Shown piece by piece: positions 4,926-12,738 of a DNA stretch of 15,139 nt (the stretch's first letter is position 1; each line of letters opens with the position of its first letter). A program made the position numbers and the translations under genes. The notes under the pieces are model-generated. The model saw only the letters and a program-made list of their open reading frames with translations. It made no database searches and was not told where the DNA came from. The stretch comes from Collinsella sp. (lineage in GTDB: Bacteria; Actinomycetota; Coriobacteriia; Coriobacteriales; Coriobacteriaceae): the NCBI GenBank assembly GCA_019419555.1, contig DXZR01000044.1, forward strand, positions 1 through 15,139, written 5' to 3'.

Positions 4926-7653
4926 GAATCTCGATCTCCTCGGCGGGCAGGGTAAAACGGAAGACGGCCCCATGGGGGTGGTTGTCGCGAACTTCGATGA
5001 CGCCGCCATGCGCCTCCACGATGGAGCGGCAGAGCGACAGCCCAAGGCCGATGCTTCGACGCGAATCCACGGGCCGCGTATTGCTTGAGGTGAAGAAGCG
5101 CTCAAAGATATGAGGCTTGTCGCAGTCTGCCACACCTGGCCCATCGTCTGCGACGTCCACCACGACGAACGCGCCCTCGCGACGTGCGCTGATGGTGACA
5201 GTCGAGTCCTCGGGCGTGTATTTGAAGGCGTTCATGATGAGATTCGTAAGCACCTGCATGATGAGATGGACGTCGATGCGTACCAGCAGGATGTCGTCAG
5301 TGTGCTCGATGGTGACAACACGTCCATGCGATGCTTGGGCGACATGGCTGAGGGCGGCCTCGATGACTTCGTCGATAAGCTCGGATGTGAAGTTGAGGCG
5401 AATGGTGCCGTCCTCGACGCGTGTGATGGCGAGGAGGTTCTCCACGGTATCGATAAGCCAGAGGGAGTCGTCGTAGATGGCATCGGCGAGATCGCAGCGT
5501 TGTTCGAGGCTGAGCTTCTCGTCGCTCTTCCGAAGGATTGCCGCAGATCCGGATATAGCCGTGAGGGGTGTCCTCAAATCGTGGCCGATGGAGCGCAAAA
5601 GGTTGGCGCGCAGCTGCTCGTTTTTCGCCAAGACCGCAGCCTCTTCGCGCTCTTGCGCCGCCCGGTCGCTTTCGAGCGCCAAGGCGCATTCGCCTACGAT
5701 AGATAGGACGATCGAATGCTCGAAGGCTTCGATCTCGCGCCCCTCCAGGTCGATGCCGATGACACCGAATACCTTGTCGCCGGTGCGAACCGCGAGGTAG
5801 AGGCAGCGCGCCTCGGGCAGGGTCCGCGTGCTTGCGCCCGCGCGTTTGTTGTTGGTGTAGGTCCAGGTTGCAACAGCGCGCTCGTAGTCGGTGAGCAGCG
5901 ACGCGGATCGGTTTTCGGTGCCAGCGGACTCATAGAGCGCCTTGCCGAGCGTGCCGTGTTCGGCGGGGTAGAAGACCACGTCGAGTTTTAGCAGTTTGAC
6001 GAGTTGGTTCATGGCGACGCGGGCGCACTCCTCCGCGCTATGGGCTTGCTGTAAGAGCTGGTTCGTTTCGAGGAGTACGCGCGTTTTGAATGCGTTCTCG
6101 GCGGAGGTACGGGCATTGTCGGCGATGCGCGCAGTTAACTCGCCGGCGACCATAGCGGTAGCGAACATGATGCCGAACGTGACCAGATAGCTTCGGTCGT
6201 AGCTGGCGAGCGAAAACAGAGGCGTTACGAAGCAGAAGTTGTAAAGCACTACAGAGAGCACGCTCGATACGATCGTGCAGATACGCCCCGTCGTGGTGAC
6301 GGCGGTCAGCAGGGCCGTGAGGATATAGAGGGATATGATGCTGGAATCGGCAAATCCCAGATGGCGAAAAGCCGTGCCGATCGCCGTGGCGACAAGAGAG
6401 AAGGCCAGCGTGCGAAGCGCGTCTCGGCTGCTGGGCGGCTGCAGGGCGAGCGCACGGCGGCGTCCTTTGGGCCGGGAGGGCGGAGTCGACTGGTCTGGAA
6501 TGATGTAAATGTCGAGGTTCGGGGCGAATGCTATGAGCTGTTCTACGAGAGATTTGCGGCCGAAGAGGGCCTGACGGACGCTGCTGCGCTCGCCCGTGCG
6601 CCCCATGACGATCTTCGAAATACCCGACAGGCGTGCGAACTCGGAGATCTGAAACGCGATGTCGTCGCCATAGACGGTTTCCATCTGTGCTCCGAGCTGC
6701 TCGGCTAGGGCGATATTGGCTGCAAGCTTGGCGCGCTCATCATCGCTCATGGCTTGCGTGCGCGGGCTCTCTACGAACAGGGCGACGAGCTCGCTGCGAA
6801 ACGCTTTCGCCATGCGTGCGGCGGTACGGACGATGCGGGGATTGGTCGGCGCCGGGGAGACACAGACCAAGATACGCTCCCTGGTGTAGTAGTTACGGTT
6901 TCCCAGCACGCGTGCGGCGTCTGTGAGGTGGCCGGTGCGATCGGCGCAGCGGCGCAGCGCGATTTCTCGGAGTGCGGTGAGGTTCTCGACGGTAAAAAAA
7001 TGCTGTTGCGCTCGCTCGGCTTGTGCGGGACGGTAGACGAGGCCGGCGCGAAGGCGCTCAAGTAGGTCTTCGGGCTCTATGTCAACGAGCTCGACCTGGT
7101 CGGCATCATCGAAGATGCGGTCGGGGATTCGTTCGCTCACGACAACGCCGGTGATGGATGCAACCATGTCGTTTAGGCTCTCGATATGCTGAACGTTCAC
7201 GGTCGTATAGACGTCGATGCCTGCATGTAGAAGTTCCTCGACGTCTTGATAGCGTTTGTCGTGGCGAGACCCCGGCGCATTCGTATGGGCGAGCTCGTCG
7301 ACAAGGATGAGCTGAGGGGCGCGTTCGATAGCCGCATCTAGATCGAACTCGCTGAGCGCAATGCCGTTGTGCTCGATGAGTTTACAGGGCACGTTCTCAA
7401 GCCCTTGTGCAAGATGGGCAGTTGCCGGACGTTCGTGCGGCTCGATGTATCCCGCGACGACGTCGACACCTCGCCGCTTGGCGGCGTGGGCGGCTTGAAG
7501 CATCGCATAGGTTTTGCCTGCGCCAGCAGCGTAGCCAAAGAAAATCTTGAGGTGTCCCCGGCTGGTTCGAGCGTCATCGGCGACCTCGTCTTTCTCAATT
7601 GCCTTGAGGATGAGGTCTGGATTGACGCGAGTGTCCGATGCGTCGCGCTGCAT
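4918..7653 (-). CDS. kdpD: Sensor histidine kinase KdpD
   Basis: This 911-residue membrane sensor kinase has the complete KdpD architecture. The N-terminal KdpD domain has Walker A GYAAGAGKT (40-48) and Walker B LILVDE (115-120). A universal-stress-protein-like domain follows (about 257-375), then four closely packed membrane helices (about 411-505, DUF4118-type) and a GAF-like domain (about 530-655). The kinase core has the H-box SIGHDLRTPLT with phosphorylated His691, the N-box around 802-812, the DDGPG box at 836-840 and GLGLSL at 869-874. It senses K+ limitation or osmotic state and phosphorylates KdpE. The start at 7653 is chosen because GAAAGG precedes it by eight bases. An in-frame ATG 32 codons upstream would add sequence with no family match. 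It is transcribed divergently from kdpFABC, unlike the collinear E. coli arrangement. Confidence 0.97.
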   Translation of the reverse strand: MQRDASDTRVNPDLILKAIEKDEVADDARTSRGHLKIFFGYAAGAGKTYAMLQAAHAAKRRGVDVVAGYIEPHERPATAHLAQGLENVPCKLIEHNGIALSEFDLDAAIERAPQLILVDELAHTNAPGSRHDKRYQDVEELLHAGIDVYTTVNVQHIESLNDMVASITGVVVSERIPDRIFDDADQVELVDIEPEDLLERLRAGLVYRPAQAERAQQHFFTVENLTALREIALRRCADRTGHLTDAARVLGNRNYYTRERILVCVSPAPTNPRIVRTAARMAKAFRSELVALFVESPRTQAMSDDERAKLAANIALAEQLGAQMETVYGDDIAFQISEFARLSGISKIVMGRTGERSSVRQALFGRKSLVEQLIAFAPNLDIYIIPDQSTPPSRPKGRRRALALQPPSSRDALRTLAFSLVATAIGTAFRHLGFADSSIISLYILTALLTAVTTTGRICTIVSSVLSVVLYNFCFVTPLFSLASYDRSYLVTFGIMFATAMVAGELTARIADNARTSAENAFKTRVLLETNQLLQQAHSAEECARVAMNQLVKLLKLDVVFYPAEHGTLGKALYESAGTENRSASLLTDYERAVATWTYTNNKRAGASTRTLPEARCLYLAVRTGDKVFGVIGIDLEGREIEAFEHSIVLSIVGECALALESDRAAQEREEAAVLAKNEQLRANLLRSIGHDLRTPLTAISGSAAILRKSDEKLSLEQRCDLADAIYDDSLWLIDTVENLLAITRVEDGTIRLNFTSELIDEVIEAALSHVAQASHGRVVTIEHTDDILLVRIDVHLIMQVLTNLIMNAFKYTPEDSTVTISARREGAFVVVDVADDGPGVADCDKPHIFERFFTSSNTRPVDSRRSIGLGLSLCRSIVEAHGGVIEVRDNHPHGAVFRFTLPAEEIEIHE

Positions 7654-7764
7654 AGCGTAGCCTTTCTGAAACGTTGTCCATGCGTGCATACGCGGTGAGG
7701 ACGCCACTGTATGCTCGCGAGGTCGAGTATAGGCGCACTGCAGCCGCAATAGTGCTTTCTACCT

Positions 7765-7813
7765 GCATCTTTACGGCATCTTAAGGTCGTGAGCCCCAGC
7801 CCTCACGCCTCTT
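7765..7813 (+). promoter_or_regulatory. Candidate KdpE binding sites, 11-bp phased direct repeats
   Basis: GCATCTT occurs at 7765-7771 and again at 7776-7782, exactly 11 bp apart, with a variant GCCTCTT at 7807-7813, 31 bp (about three helical turns) further on. OmpR-family regulators typically bind tandem direct half-sites about one helical turn apart. The position, roughly 85-130 bases before kdpF, is suitable for activation. This is inference; the E. coli KdpE box is not matched exactly. Confidence 0.35.
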
Positions 7814-7860
7814 TAACACCTAGAAGCGTTTACTGTCCCCAGACGCTTGCGAGGGCAGGC

Positions 7861-7895
7861 GTCCGAGACATCGGACCGCGTGCGAAAGGGGCGGT
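7861..7895 (+). other. Two mutually exclusive small hairpins in the kdpF leader
   Basis: GTCCGA (7861-7866) and TCGGAC (7871-7876) form a 6-bp stem with a four-base loop. ACCGC (7875-7879) can instead pair with GCGGT (7891-7895), which would place the AAAGGG ribosome binding site (7885-7890) in its loop. The two stems share bases 7875-7876. Translational control of kdpF is possible but speculative. Confidence 0.25.
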
Positions 7896-7897
7896 AA

Positions 7898-7984
7898 ATG
7901 GACATCCTCATTCCCATCATCGGAGTCGTCTGCATTGGACTCCTTATCTATTACATCTACATTCTGATGAGGAGTGATTCGTAA
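7898..7984 (+). CDS. kdpF: Potassium-transporting ATPase small subunit KdpF
   Basis: This is a 28-residue single-helix membrane peptide, almost wholly hydrophobic (about residues 3-23, with IIGVVCIGLLIYYIYIL) and ending MRSDS. KdpF is the small accessory subunit that stabilises the KdpABC complex in the membrane, and E. coli KdpF is of nearly the same size. It is recognised by its position directly before kdpA (3 bases between stop and start), its size, and its own ribosome binding site AAAGGGG at 7885-7891. Such short frames are easily missed in automated annotation. The end of the gene contains GAGGAG, which serves as the kdpA ribosome binding site. Confidence 0.88.
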   Translation: MDILIPIIGVVCIGLLIYYIYILMRSDS

Positions 7985-7987
7985 ACT

Positions 7988-9811
7988 ATGGACGCTGCGA
8001 TTCAGTACATCTTGTACTTTGCCGTGCTCGTCGTCCTGGCCGTTCCGCTCGGTCGGTTCATGGCCCATATCATGGATGGTGAGCATACGTTCCTGTCGCC
8101 TGTGATTGCTCCTGTGGAGCGTGGCGTCTATCGTCTGCTTCGCATCGACGCGGCAGAGCAGATGGGGTGTAGGCGCTATCTGGCGAGCGTGCTGGTCTTT
8201 TCGGGGATCGGCCTCGCGGCTCTTGTGGCGCTCCAGGCGCTTCAGTCCTTCTTGCCAGGCAACCCCCAGCACCTGCCGGGTGTGTCATGGGATCTGTCGT
8301 TCAATACGGCTGCTTCCTTCATAACCAACACCAACTGGCAGTCCTACTCCGGTGAGACCACCCTGTCCTACTTCGTGCAGTTCATGGGCCTCACCGTGCA
8401 GAACTTCGTTTCCGCTGGTACCGGTATCGCGGTCATGTTCGCGCTGATCCGCGGCTTCCGTCAGGTCAAGGAGCAGGGTCTGGGTTCCTTCTGGGTCGAC
8501 CTCACCCGCACCGTCCTGTATGTGCTCATCCCGCTGAACCTCGTGTTCGGCATCTGCCTGGCTGCCGGTGGCGTCATCTCCAACTTCCAGCCGGCTCAGA
8601 AGGCTGAGCTCATAGAGCCCGTCGCTGTCCAGCCTAATGCAGACGGCGGCTGGAGCGTCATCGACGGCGCCCAGATTGAGGGCGACACGGTCAAGGTCGA
8701 CGGCAAGGTTGTCGAGGGCGCGCGCGTGGTCACCGAGCAGTTCCTGCCCCAGGGGCCCGCGGCTCCTCAGGTCGCCATCAAGCAGTCCGGCACCAACGGC
8801 GGCGGCTTCTTCGGTGTGAACTCCGCCCATCCGTATGAGAACCCCAGTGCCTTTACCAACATCATCGAGATGACCAGCCTGCTGCTGATCCCGGCCGCCT
8901 GCTGCTTCACCTTCGGTATCGGCGTCAAGAACACCAAGCAGGGCAAGGCCATCTTTGCCGCCATGTTCATCCTGCTGGTGATCTTCACCGGCATCATCGC
9001 CGTCAACGAGCATGCGGGCACCCCGCAGCTGGCCGATGGCGGAGCGGTCAATATCGAGATGACCGACGGCCAGGCCGGCGGCAACATGGAGGGCAAGGAG
9101 AGCCGCTTCGGTATCGCCACCTCCTCCACGTGGTCGGCTTGCACCACCGCCGCCTCCAACGGCTCGGTTAACTCCATGCACGACTCCTACACCCCGCTGG
9201 GCGGTTTTGTCCAGATGCTCCAGATGGCTCTGGGCGAGGTCGTCTTCGGCGGCGTGGGCTGCGGCCTGTACGGCATGATCGGCTTCGCCATCCTCACAGT
9301 GTTCATCGCCGGCCTTATGGTCGGCCGCACGCCCGAGTTCCTGGGCAAGAAGATCGAGCCGGGCGAGATGCGCTGGGCAGTTGTCCTGTGCCTGGCAACT
9401 CCGTTTGCCATTCTGGTGTGCTCGGCCATCGCCTGCATGGTGCCCGGTCTTGCCGACCAGCTCAACAATGGTGGCGCGCACGGCTTCTCCGAGGTGCTGT
9501 ATGCCTTCACCTCATGCGGCGGCAACAACGGCTCGGCGTTTGCAGGTATGAACTGCAACATTCCCTGGATCAACGTCATGCTCGGCCTCGAGATGCTGTT
9601 CGCCCGCTTCATGCCCATCATCGGTACGCTGGCTATCGCCGGCTCGCTGGCCAAGAAGGGTAAGGTCGCCGAGAGCGCCGGTACCCTGTCTACCACCAAC
9701 GGCATGTTCGTATTCCTGCTCGTGTTCATCGTTCTGCTGATCGGTGCCCTGAGCTTCTTCCCGGCCCTGGCGCTTGGCCCCGTTGCCGAGTTCTTCCAGA
9801 TGATTGCGTAA
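7988..9811 (+). CDS. kdpA: Potassium-transporting ATPase potassium-binding subunit KdpA
   Basis: This 607-residue polytopic membrane protein is the K+-selective pore of the KdpFABC P-type ATPase and belongs to the superfamily of K+ transporters. The four selectivity-filter loops are visible: ITNTNWQSYSG (112-122), GTNGGGFFG (268-276), GSVNSMH (392-398) and SCGGNNGS (509-516). It is about 50 residues longer than E. coli KdpA. Most of the difference lies at residues 199-267, just before the second filter loop, where a hydrophilic segment rich in Val, Asp and Gly (around GAQIEGDTVKVDGKVVEGA) is inserted. By topology this should be on the outside of the membrane. The start lies three bases after the kdpF stop, so translation is probably coupled. 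It is the second gene of kdpFABC. Confidence 0.97.
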   Translation: MDAAIQYILYFAVLVVLAVPLGRFMAHIMDGEHTFLSPVIAPVERGVYRLLRIDAAEQMGCRRYLASVLVFSGIGLAALVALQALQSFLPGNPQHLPGVSWDLSFNTAASFITNTNWQSYSGETTLSYFVQFMGLTVQNFVSAGTGIAVMFALIRGFRQVKEQGLGSFWVDLTRTVLYVLIPLNLVFGICLAAGGVISNFQPAQKAELIEPVAVQPNADGGWSVIDGAQIEGDTVKVDGKVVEGARVVTEQFLPQGPAAPQVAIKQSGTNGGGFFGVNSAHPYENPSAFTNIIEMTSLLLIPAACCFTFGIGVKNTKQGKAIFAAMFILLVIFTGIIAVNEHAGTPQLADGGAVNIEMTDGQAGGNMEGKESRFGIATSSTWSACTTAASNGSVNSMHDSYTPLGGFVQMLQMALGEVVFGGVGCGLYGMIGFAILTVFIAGLMVGRTPEFLGKKIEPGEMRWAVVLCLATPFAILVCSAIACMVPGLADQLNNGGAHGFSEVLYAFTSCGGNNGSAFAGMNCNIPWINVMLGLEMLFARFMPIIGTLAIAGSLAKKGKVAESAGTLSTTNGMFVFLLVFIVLLIGALSFFPALALGPVAEFFQMIA

Positions 9812-9827
9812 AGGAGGGCGCAGATTT

Positions 9828-11888
9828 ATGACTATGCAAAAAGACATGATGGGCCGCGCGGTCCGCGACTCGTTTGCCAAGCTTGATCCTCGCGTCCAGA
9901 TTCAAAACCCGGTCATGTTCCTGGTGTGGCTTTCAGCCGTCATGACCTCCGTCCTGGCCGTCGCTTCCATCTTCGGTGTGCGGGACGCGGGTGTGCCCAC
10001 CTACTATGTGGTCGCCATCGCGGTCATCCTGTGGCTCACCGACCTGTTCTCGAACTTCGCCGAGGCGCTTGCCGAGGGCCGCGGTAAGGCTCAGGCCGAT
10101 TCCCTGCGTGCGGCCAAGAAGGATGTCGAGGCCCATCGCATCGAGTCCGTTGAGGACAAGGAGCACTTCACCGTCGTTCCCGGCACCGAGCTCACGCGCG
10201 GCGACCTGGTGATCGTGCGCGCCGGCGAGCAGATTCCCGGCGATGGCGACGTCATCGAGGGCGCTGCCTCCGTTGACGAGTCCGCCATCACCGGCGAGTC
10301 CGCCCCCGTGGTCCGCGAGGCCGGCGGCGACCGCTCTGCCGTTACCGGCGGTACCACGGTGCTGTCCGACTGGATCATCGTCAAGATCTCCAGTGAGCCC
10401 GGCCAGAGCTTCCTGGACAAGATGATCGCGATGGTCGAGGGTGCCGCGCGCAAGAAGACCCCTAACGAGATCGCTCTGGAGATCTTCCTGGTGGCCCTCT
10501 CCATCGTCTTTATCCTGGTCACGCTGGCCCTGTATTGTTACTCCTGCTTCTCGGCCGGTCTTAACGACATGGTCAACCCCACGGCCGTGACCACGCTCGT
10601 GGCACTGCTCGTGTGCTTGGCTCCCACTACCATCGGCGCCCTGCTGTCCGCCATCGGCATCGCCGGCATGAGCCGTCTGAACGAGGCCAACGTGCTGGCC
10701 ATGTCCGGCCGCGCCATCGAGGCCGCCGGCGACGTCGACATCCTCATGCTCGACAAGACCGGCACCATCACCCTGGGTAACCGTCAAGCCGCCGAGTTCA
10801 TCCCGGTCGACGGCGTCGATCCCGCGGAGCTGGCCGATGCCGCTCAGCTTTCCTCGCTGGCCGATGAGACCCCCGAGGGTCGTTCCATCGTCGTGCTCGC
10901 CAAGGAGCAGTTTGGTCTGCGCGGTCGCACGCTCGAGGATAAGGGTATGGAGTTCATCCCGTTCACCGCGGCAACGCGTATGTCCGGCGTGAACTACGAG
11001 GGCAATGAGATCCGCAAGGGCGCTGCCGATTCCGTGCGCACCTATGTGGAGGCAGCCGGCGGCGTGTTCTCCCAGGAGTGCGACGAGGCCGTCGAACGCA
11101 TCGCCAAGGCCGGCGGCACCCCGCTGGTCGTGACCAAGAACTGCCGCGTGCTGGGCGTTGTGTACCTCAAGGACATCATCAAGTCCGGCGTTAAGGAGAA
11201 GTTCGCCGACCTGCGCAAGATGGGCATCAAGACCATCATGGTGACGGGCGACAACCCGCTCACCGCCGCGGCAATCGCCGCCGAGGCCGGCGTTGACGAC
11301 TTCCTGGCCGAGGCCACCCCTGAAGGCAAGCTCGAGAAGATCCGCGAGTTCCAGCGTGAGGGCCACCTTGTCGCCATGACCGGCGACGGCACCAACGACG
11401 CTCCCGCTCTGGCCCAGGCCGACGTCGCCGTGACCATGAACACGGGCACCCAGGCTGCCAAGGAGGCCGGCAACATGGTTGACCTCGACTCCAGCCCCAC
11501 CAAGCTCATCGAGGTCGTGCGTATTGGCAAGCAGCTGCTCATGACCCGCGGCTCGCTCACGACCTTCTCGGTGGCCAACGACGTGGCGAAGTACTTCGCT
11601 ATCATCCCGGCCCTGTTCTCGCCGATCTATTCGGGACTGGGCGCCCTCAACATCCTGGGCCTCACCAACCCGTTGACGGCCGTGCTGTCCGCCATCATCT
11701 ACAACGCGCTGGTCATCGTCGCGCTAATTCCGGCGGCTCTCAAGGGCGTTAAGTACCGCGAGGTCCCGTCCGGACAGCTGCTGACCCACAACCTGCTCGT
11801 GTGGGGTCTGGGCGGTATCGTGGCGCCGTTCGTATTCATCAAGATTATCGACATGCTGCTGACCCTGCTCGGCGTCGGCATGATGTAG
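9828..11888 (+). CDS. kdpB: Potassium-transporting ATPase ATP-binding subunit KdpB
   Basis: This 686-residue P-type ATPase is the energising subunit of KdpFABC. The phosphorylation motif DKTGTIT places the phosphoacceptor at Asp309. The actuator-domain motif TGES is at 155-158, and its serine corresponds to the E. coli Ser162 reported to be inhibited by phosphorylation at high K+. The hinge motif TGDGTNDAPAL and the nucleotide-binding-domain sequences are intact. The start at 9828 is set by AAGGAGG at 9811-9817, ten bases upstream. An in-frame ATG at 9804 overlaps the end of kdpA, would place the Shine-Dalgarno inside the gene, and would add eight residues. The gene lies 16 bases after kdpA and 12 before kdpC. 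Length and motifs match the family closely. Confidence 0.97.
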   Translation: MTMQKDMMGRAVRDSFAKLDPRVQIQNPVMFLVWLSAVMTSVLAVASIFGVRDAGVPTYYVVAIAVILWLTDLFSNFAEALAEGRGKAQADSLRAAKKDVEAHRIESVEDKEHFTVVPGTELTRGDLVIVRAGEQIPGDGDVIEGAASVDESAITGESAPVVREAGGDRSAVTGGTTVLSDWIIVKISSEPGQSFLDKMIAMVEGAARKKTPNEIALEIFLVALSIVFILVTLALYCYSCFSAGLNDMVNPTAVTTLVALLVCLAPTTIGALLSAIGIAGMSRLNEANVLAMSGRAIEAAGDVDILMLDKTGTITLGNRQAAEFIPVDGVDPAELADAAQLSSLADETPEGRSIVVLAKEQFGLRGRTLEDKGMEFIPFTAATRMSGVNYEGNEIRKGAADSVRTYVEAAGGVFSQECDEAVERIAKAGGTPLVVTKNCRVLGVVYLKDIIKSGVKEKFADLRKMGIKTIMVTGDNPLTAAAIAAEAGVDDFLAEATPEGKLEKIREFQREGHLVAMTGDGTNDAPALAQADVAVTMNTGTQAAKEAGNMVDLDSSPTKLIEVVRIGKQLLMTRGSLTTFSVANDVAKYFAIIPALFSPIYSGLGALNILGLTNPLTAVLSAIIYNALVIVALIPAALKGVKYREVPSGQLLTHNLLVWGLGGIVAPFVFIKIIDMLLTLLGVGMM

Positions 11889-11900
11889 GAAGGGGTTTGC

Positions 11901-12491
11901 ATGTTCAAAGGTGTTGCATCGCGCGCACTGGGCATGTTCGCGCTGTTTACCGTTGTCTGCGGCCTGGGCTATACGCTCGTCGTGACCGGCATCGCCCAGG
12001 TTGCGTTCCCGTATCAGGCGAACGGTTCGCTCATCAAGGTCGACGACAAGGTTGTGGGTTCCGAGCTCATCGGCCAGAACTTCGATGACGAAGCCCACAT
12101 GTGGGGTCGTATCCAGAACGTGTCAATTGTCGAAGGCGAAGGCGGCGAGCTCATGGCGTATGGTGCCCCGTCCAACCTATCCCCGGCGAGTGAGGGGTAC
12201 CGGCAGCTTGTGGACGCGCGCGTCGAGAAGATTCGCGCCGCCAACCCCGATGCCGATATGGACGCTGTGCCCGTCGACCTGGTGACGTGTTCGGGGTCCG
12301 GCCTCGACCCGGAGATCTCTCCGGATGCCGCCGAGTACCAGGTCCCGCGCCTTGCCAAGGCCACGGGCAAAAGCGAAGGCGAGGTGCGCGAGATCATCGC
12401 CCAGTGCACCAAGGGCCGATTCCTGGGCGTCTTCGGCGAGCCCACGGTCAACGTGCTCAAGGTGAACCTTATGCTGGACGGCGCGCTGTAG
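11901..12491 (+). CDS. kdpC: Potassium-transporting ATPase subunit KdpC
   Basis: This 196-residue protein has one N-terminal membrane helix (about residues 9-32) and a soluble domain, as expected for KdpC, the subunit that stabilises the KdpB-KdpA assembly and affects ATP affinity. The family sequences GSELIGQNF (about 52-60), MWGRIQ, SGSGLDPEISPDAAEYQVPR and the C-terminal GEPTVNVLKVNLMLD are all present. The motif W-G-R-I replaces the more common W-G-R-P-S, a mild departure. The start is preceded by GGAAGGGG at 11888-11895, five bases upstream. It ends the kdpFABC operon, and copy 2 of the 120-bp repeat with its hairpin begins 17 bases after the stop, which probably provides termination. 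Confidence 0.96.
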   Translation: MFKGVASRALGMFALFTVVCGLGYTLVVTGIAQVAFPYQANGSLIKVDDKVVGSELIGQNFDDEAHMWGRIQNVSIVEGEGGELMAYGAPSNLSPASEGYRQLVDARVEKIRAANPDADMDAVPVDLVTCSGSGLDPEISPDAAEYQVPRLAKATGKSEGEVREIIAQCTKGRFLGVFGEPTVNVLKVNLMLDGAL

Positions 12492-12508
12492 GTGAGGAAG
12501 TGGCGGAT

Positions 12509-12628
12509 GAGGGCATGACTGACTATCTGAGCCCTCAATTCCACCCCGCCCATCAGTTGCGGTGGAATACGGACTGTTTTGTCTGTCAAAAGCCTCATCT
12601 ACTCCGTATCCCACCGCAACTTTTTGTG
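12509..12628 (+). repeat. 120-bp dispersed repeat, copy 2, after kdpC
   Basis: Ungapped counterpart of 4095-4214. The 19-bp arms are 12555-12573 and 12603-12621, with one mismatch at a different position from copy 1, around a 29-base loop and followed by TTTTT. Near its 5' end this copy also has a 7-bp stem (TGAGGGC 12508-12514 with GCCCTCA 12531-12537) that copy 1 does not form as well. It lies on the same strand and in the same place, directly after a plus-strand stop codon, as copy 1. Confidence 0.8.
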
Positions 12629-12670
12629 AGGGTCGGGATTGAAGGTGGAGAGTGCGAGCGAGTGCGGATA

Positions 12671-12709
12671 CGGCAGTTGCTGGTACGATAAGTACGTTAG
12701 CAACTGCCG
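12671..12709 (+). promoter_or_regulatory. 11-bp inverted repeat before the oxidoreductase gene, candidate operator
   Basis: CGGCAGTTGCT (12671-12681) is the exact reverse complement of 12699-12709, with 17 bases between. The spacer contains GTAC twice around GATAA. It ends 29 bases before the start codon and is not followed by a T-run, so an operator is more likely than a terminator. No convincing -10/-35 pair was found; TACGAT at 12684-12689 inside the spacer is a weak -10 candidate. Confidence 0.4.
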
Positions 12710-12738
12710 CCGAGCGGCTCAAACGAAAGGAAGCCTGC

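Larger units (their letters stand above)
7654..7897. promoter_or_regulatory. Divergent kdpD / kdpFABC control region
   Basis: These 244 bases separate the two divergent operons and must contain both promoters. On the minus strand, TATACT (7731-7726) is a fair -10 box for kdpD, but no matching -35 box was found. On the plus strand, the direct repeats at 7765-7813 are the most likely regulator sites. No large structured riboswitch such as the c-di-AMP class was recognised. Confidence 0.5.

Noticed and set aside
4926..5144. N-terminal extension of KdpE
   Set aside because: The frame stays open into kdpD, but the added 73 residues have no match to response regulators, and the start at 4925 gives the standard receiver-domain N-terminus.
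7783..7897. Riboswitch (for example the c-di-AMP class that controls K+ transporters) in the kdpF leader
   Set aside because: The leader is short and I could not find the conserved core of that class. Only small local hairpins are visible.
8285..11366. Long antisense frames across kdpA and kdpB (398 and 477 codons)
   Set aside because: They lie wholly inside well-supported kdp genes and have the same low-complexity composition.
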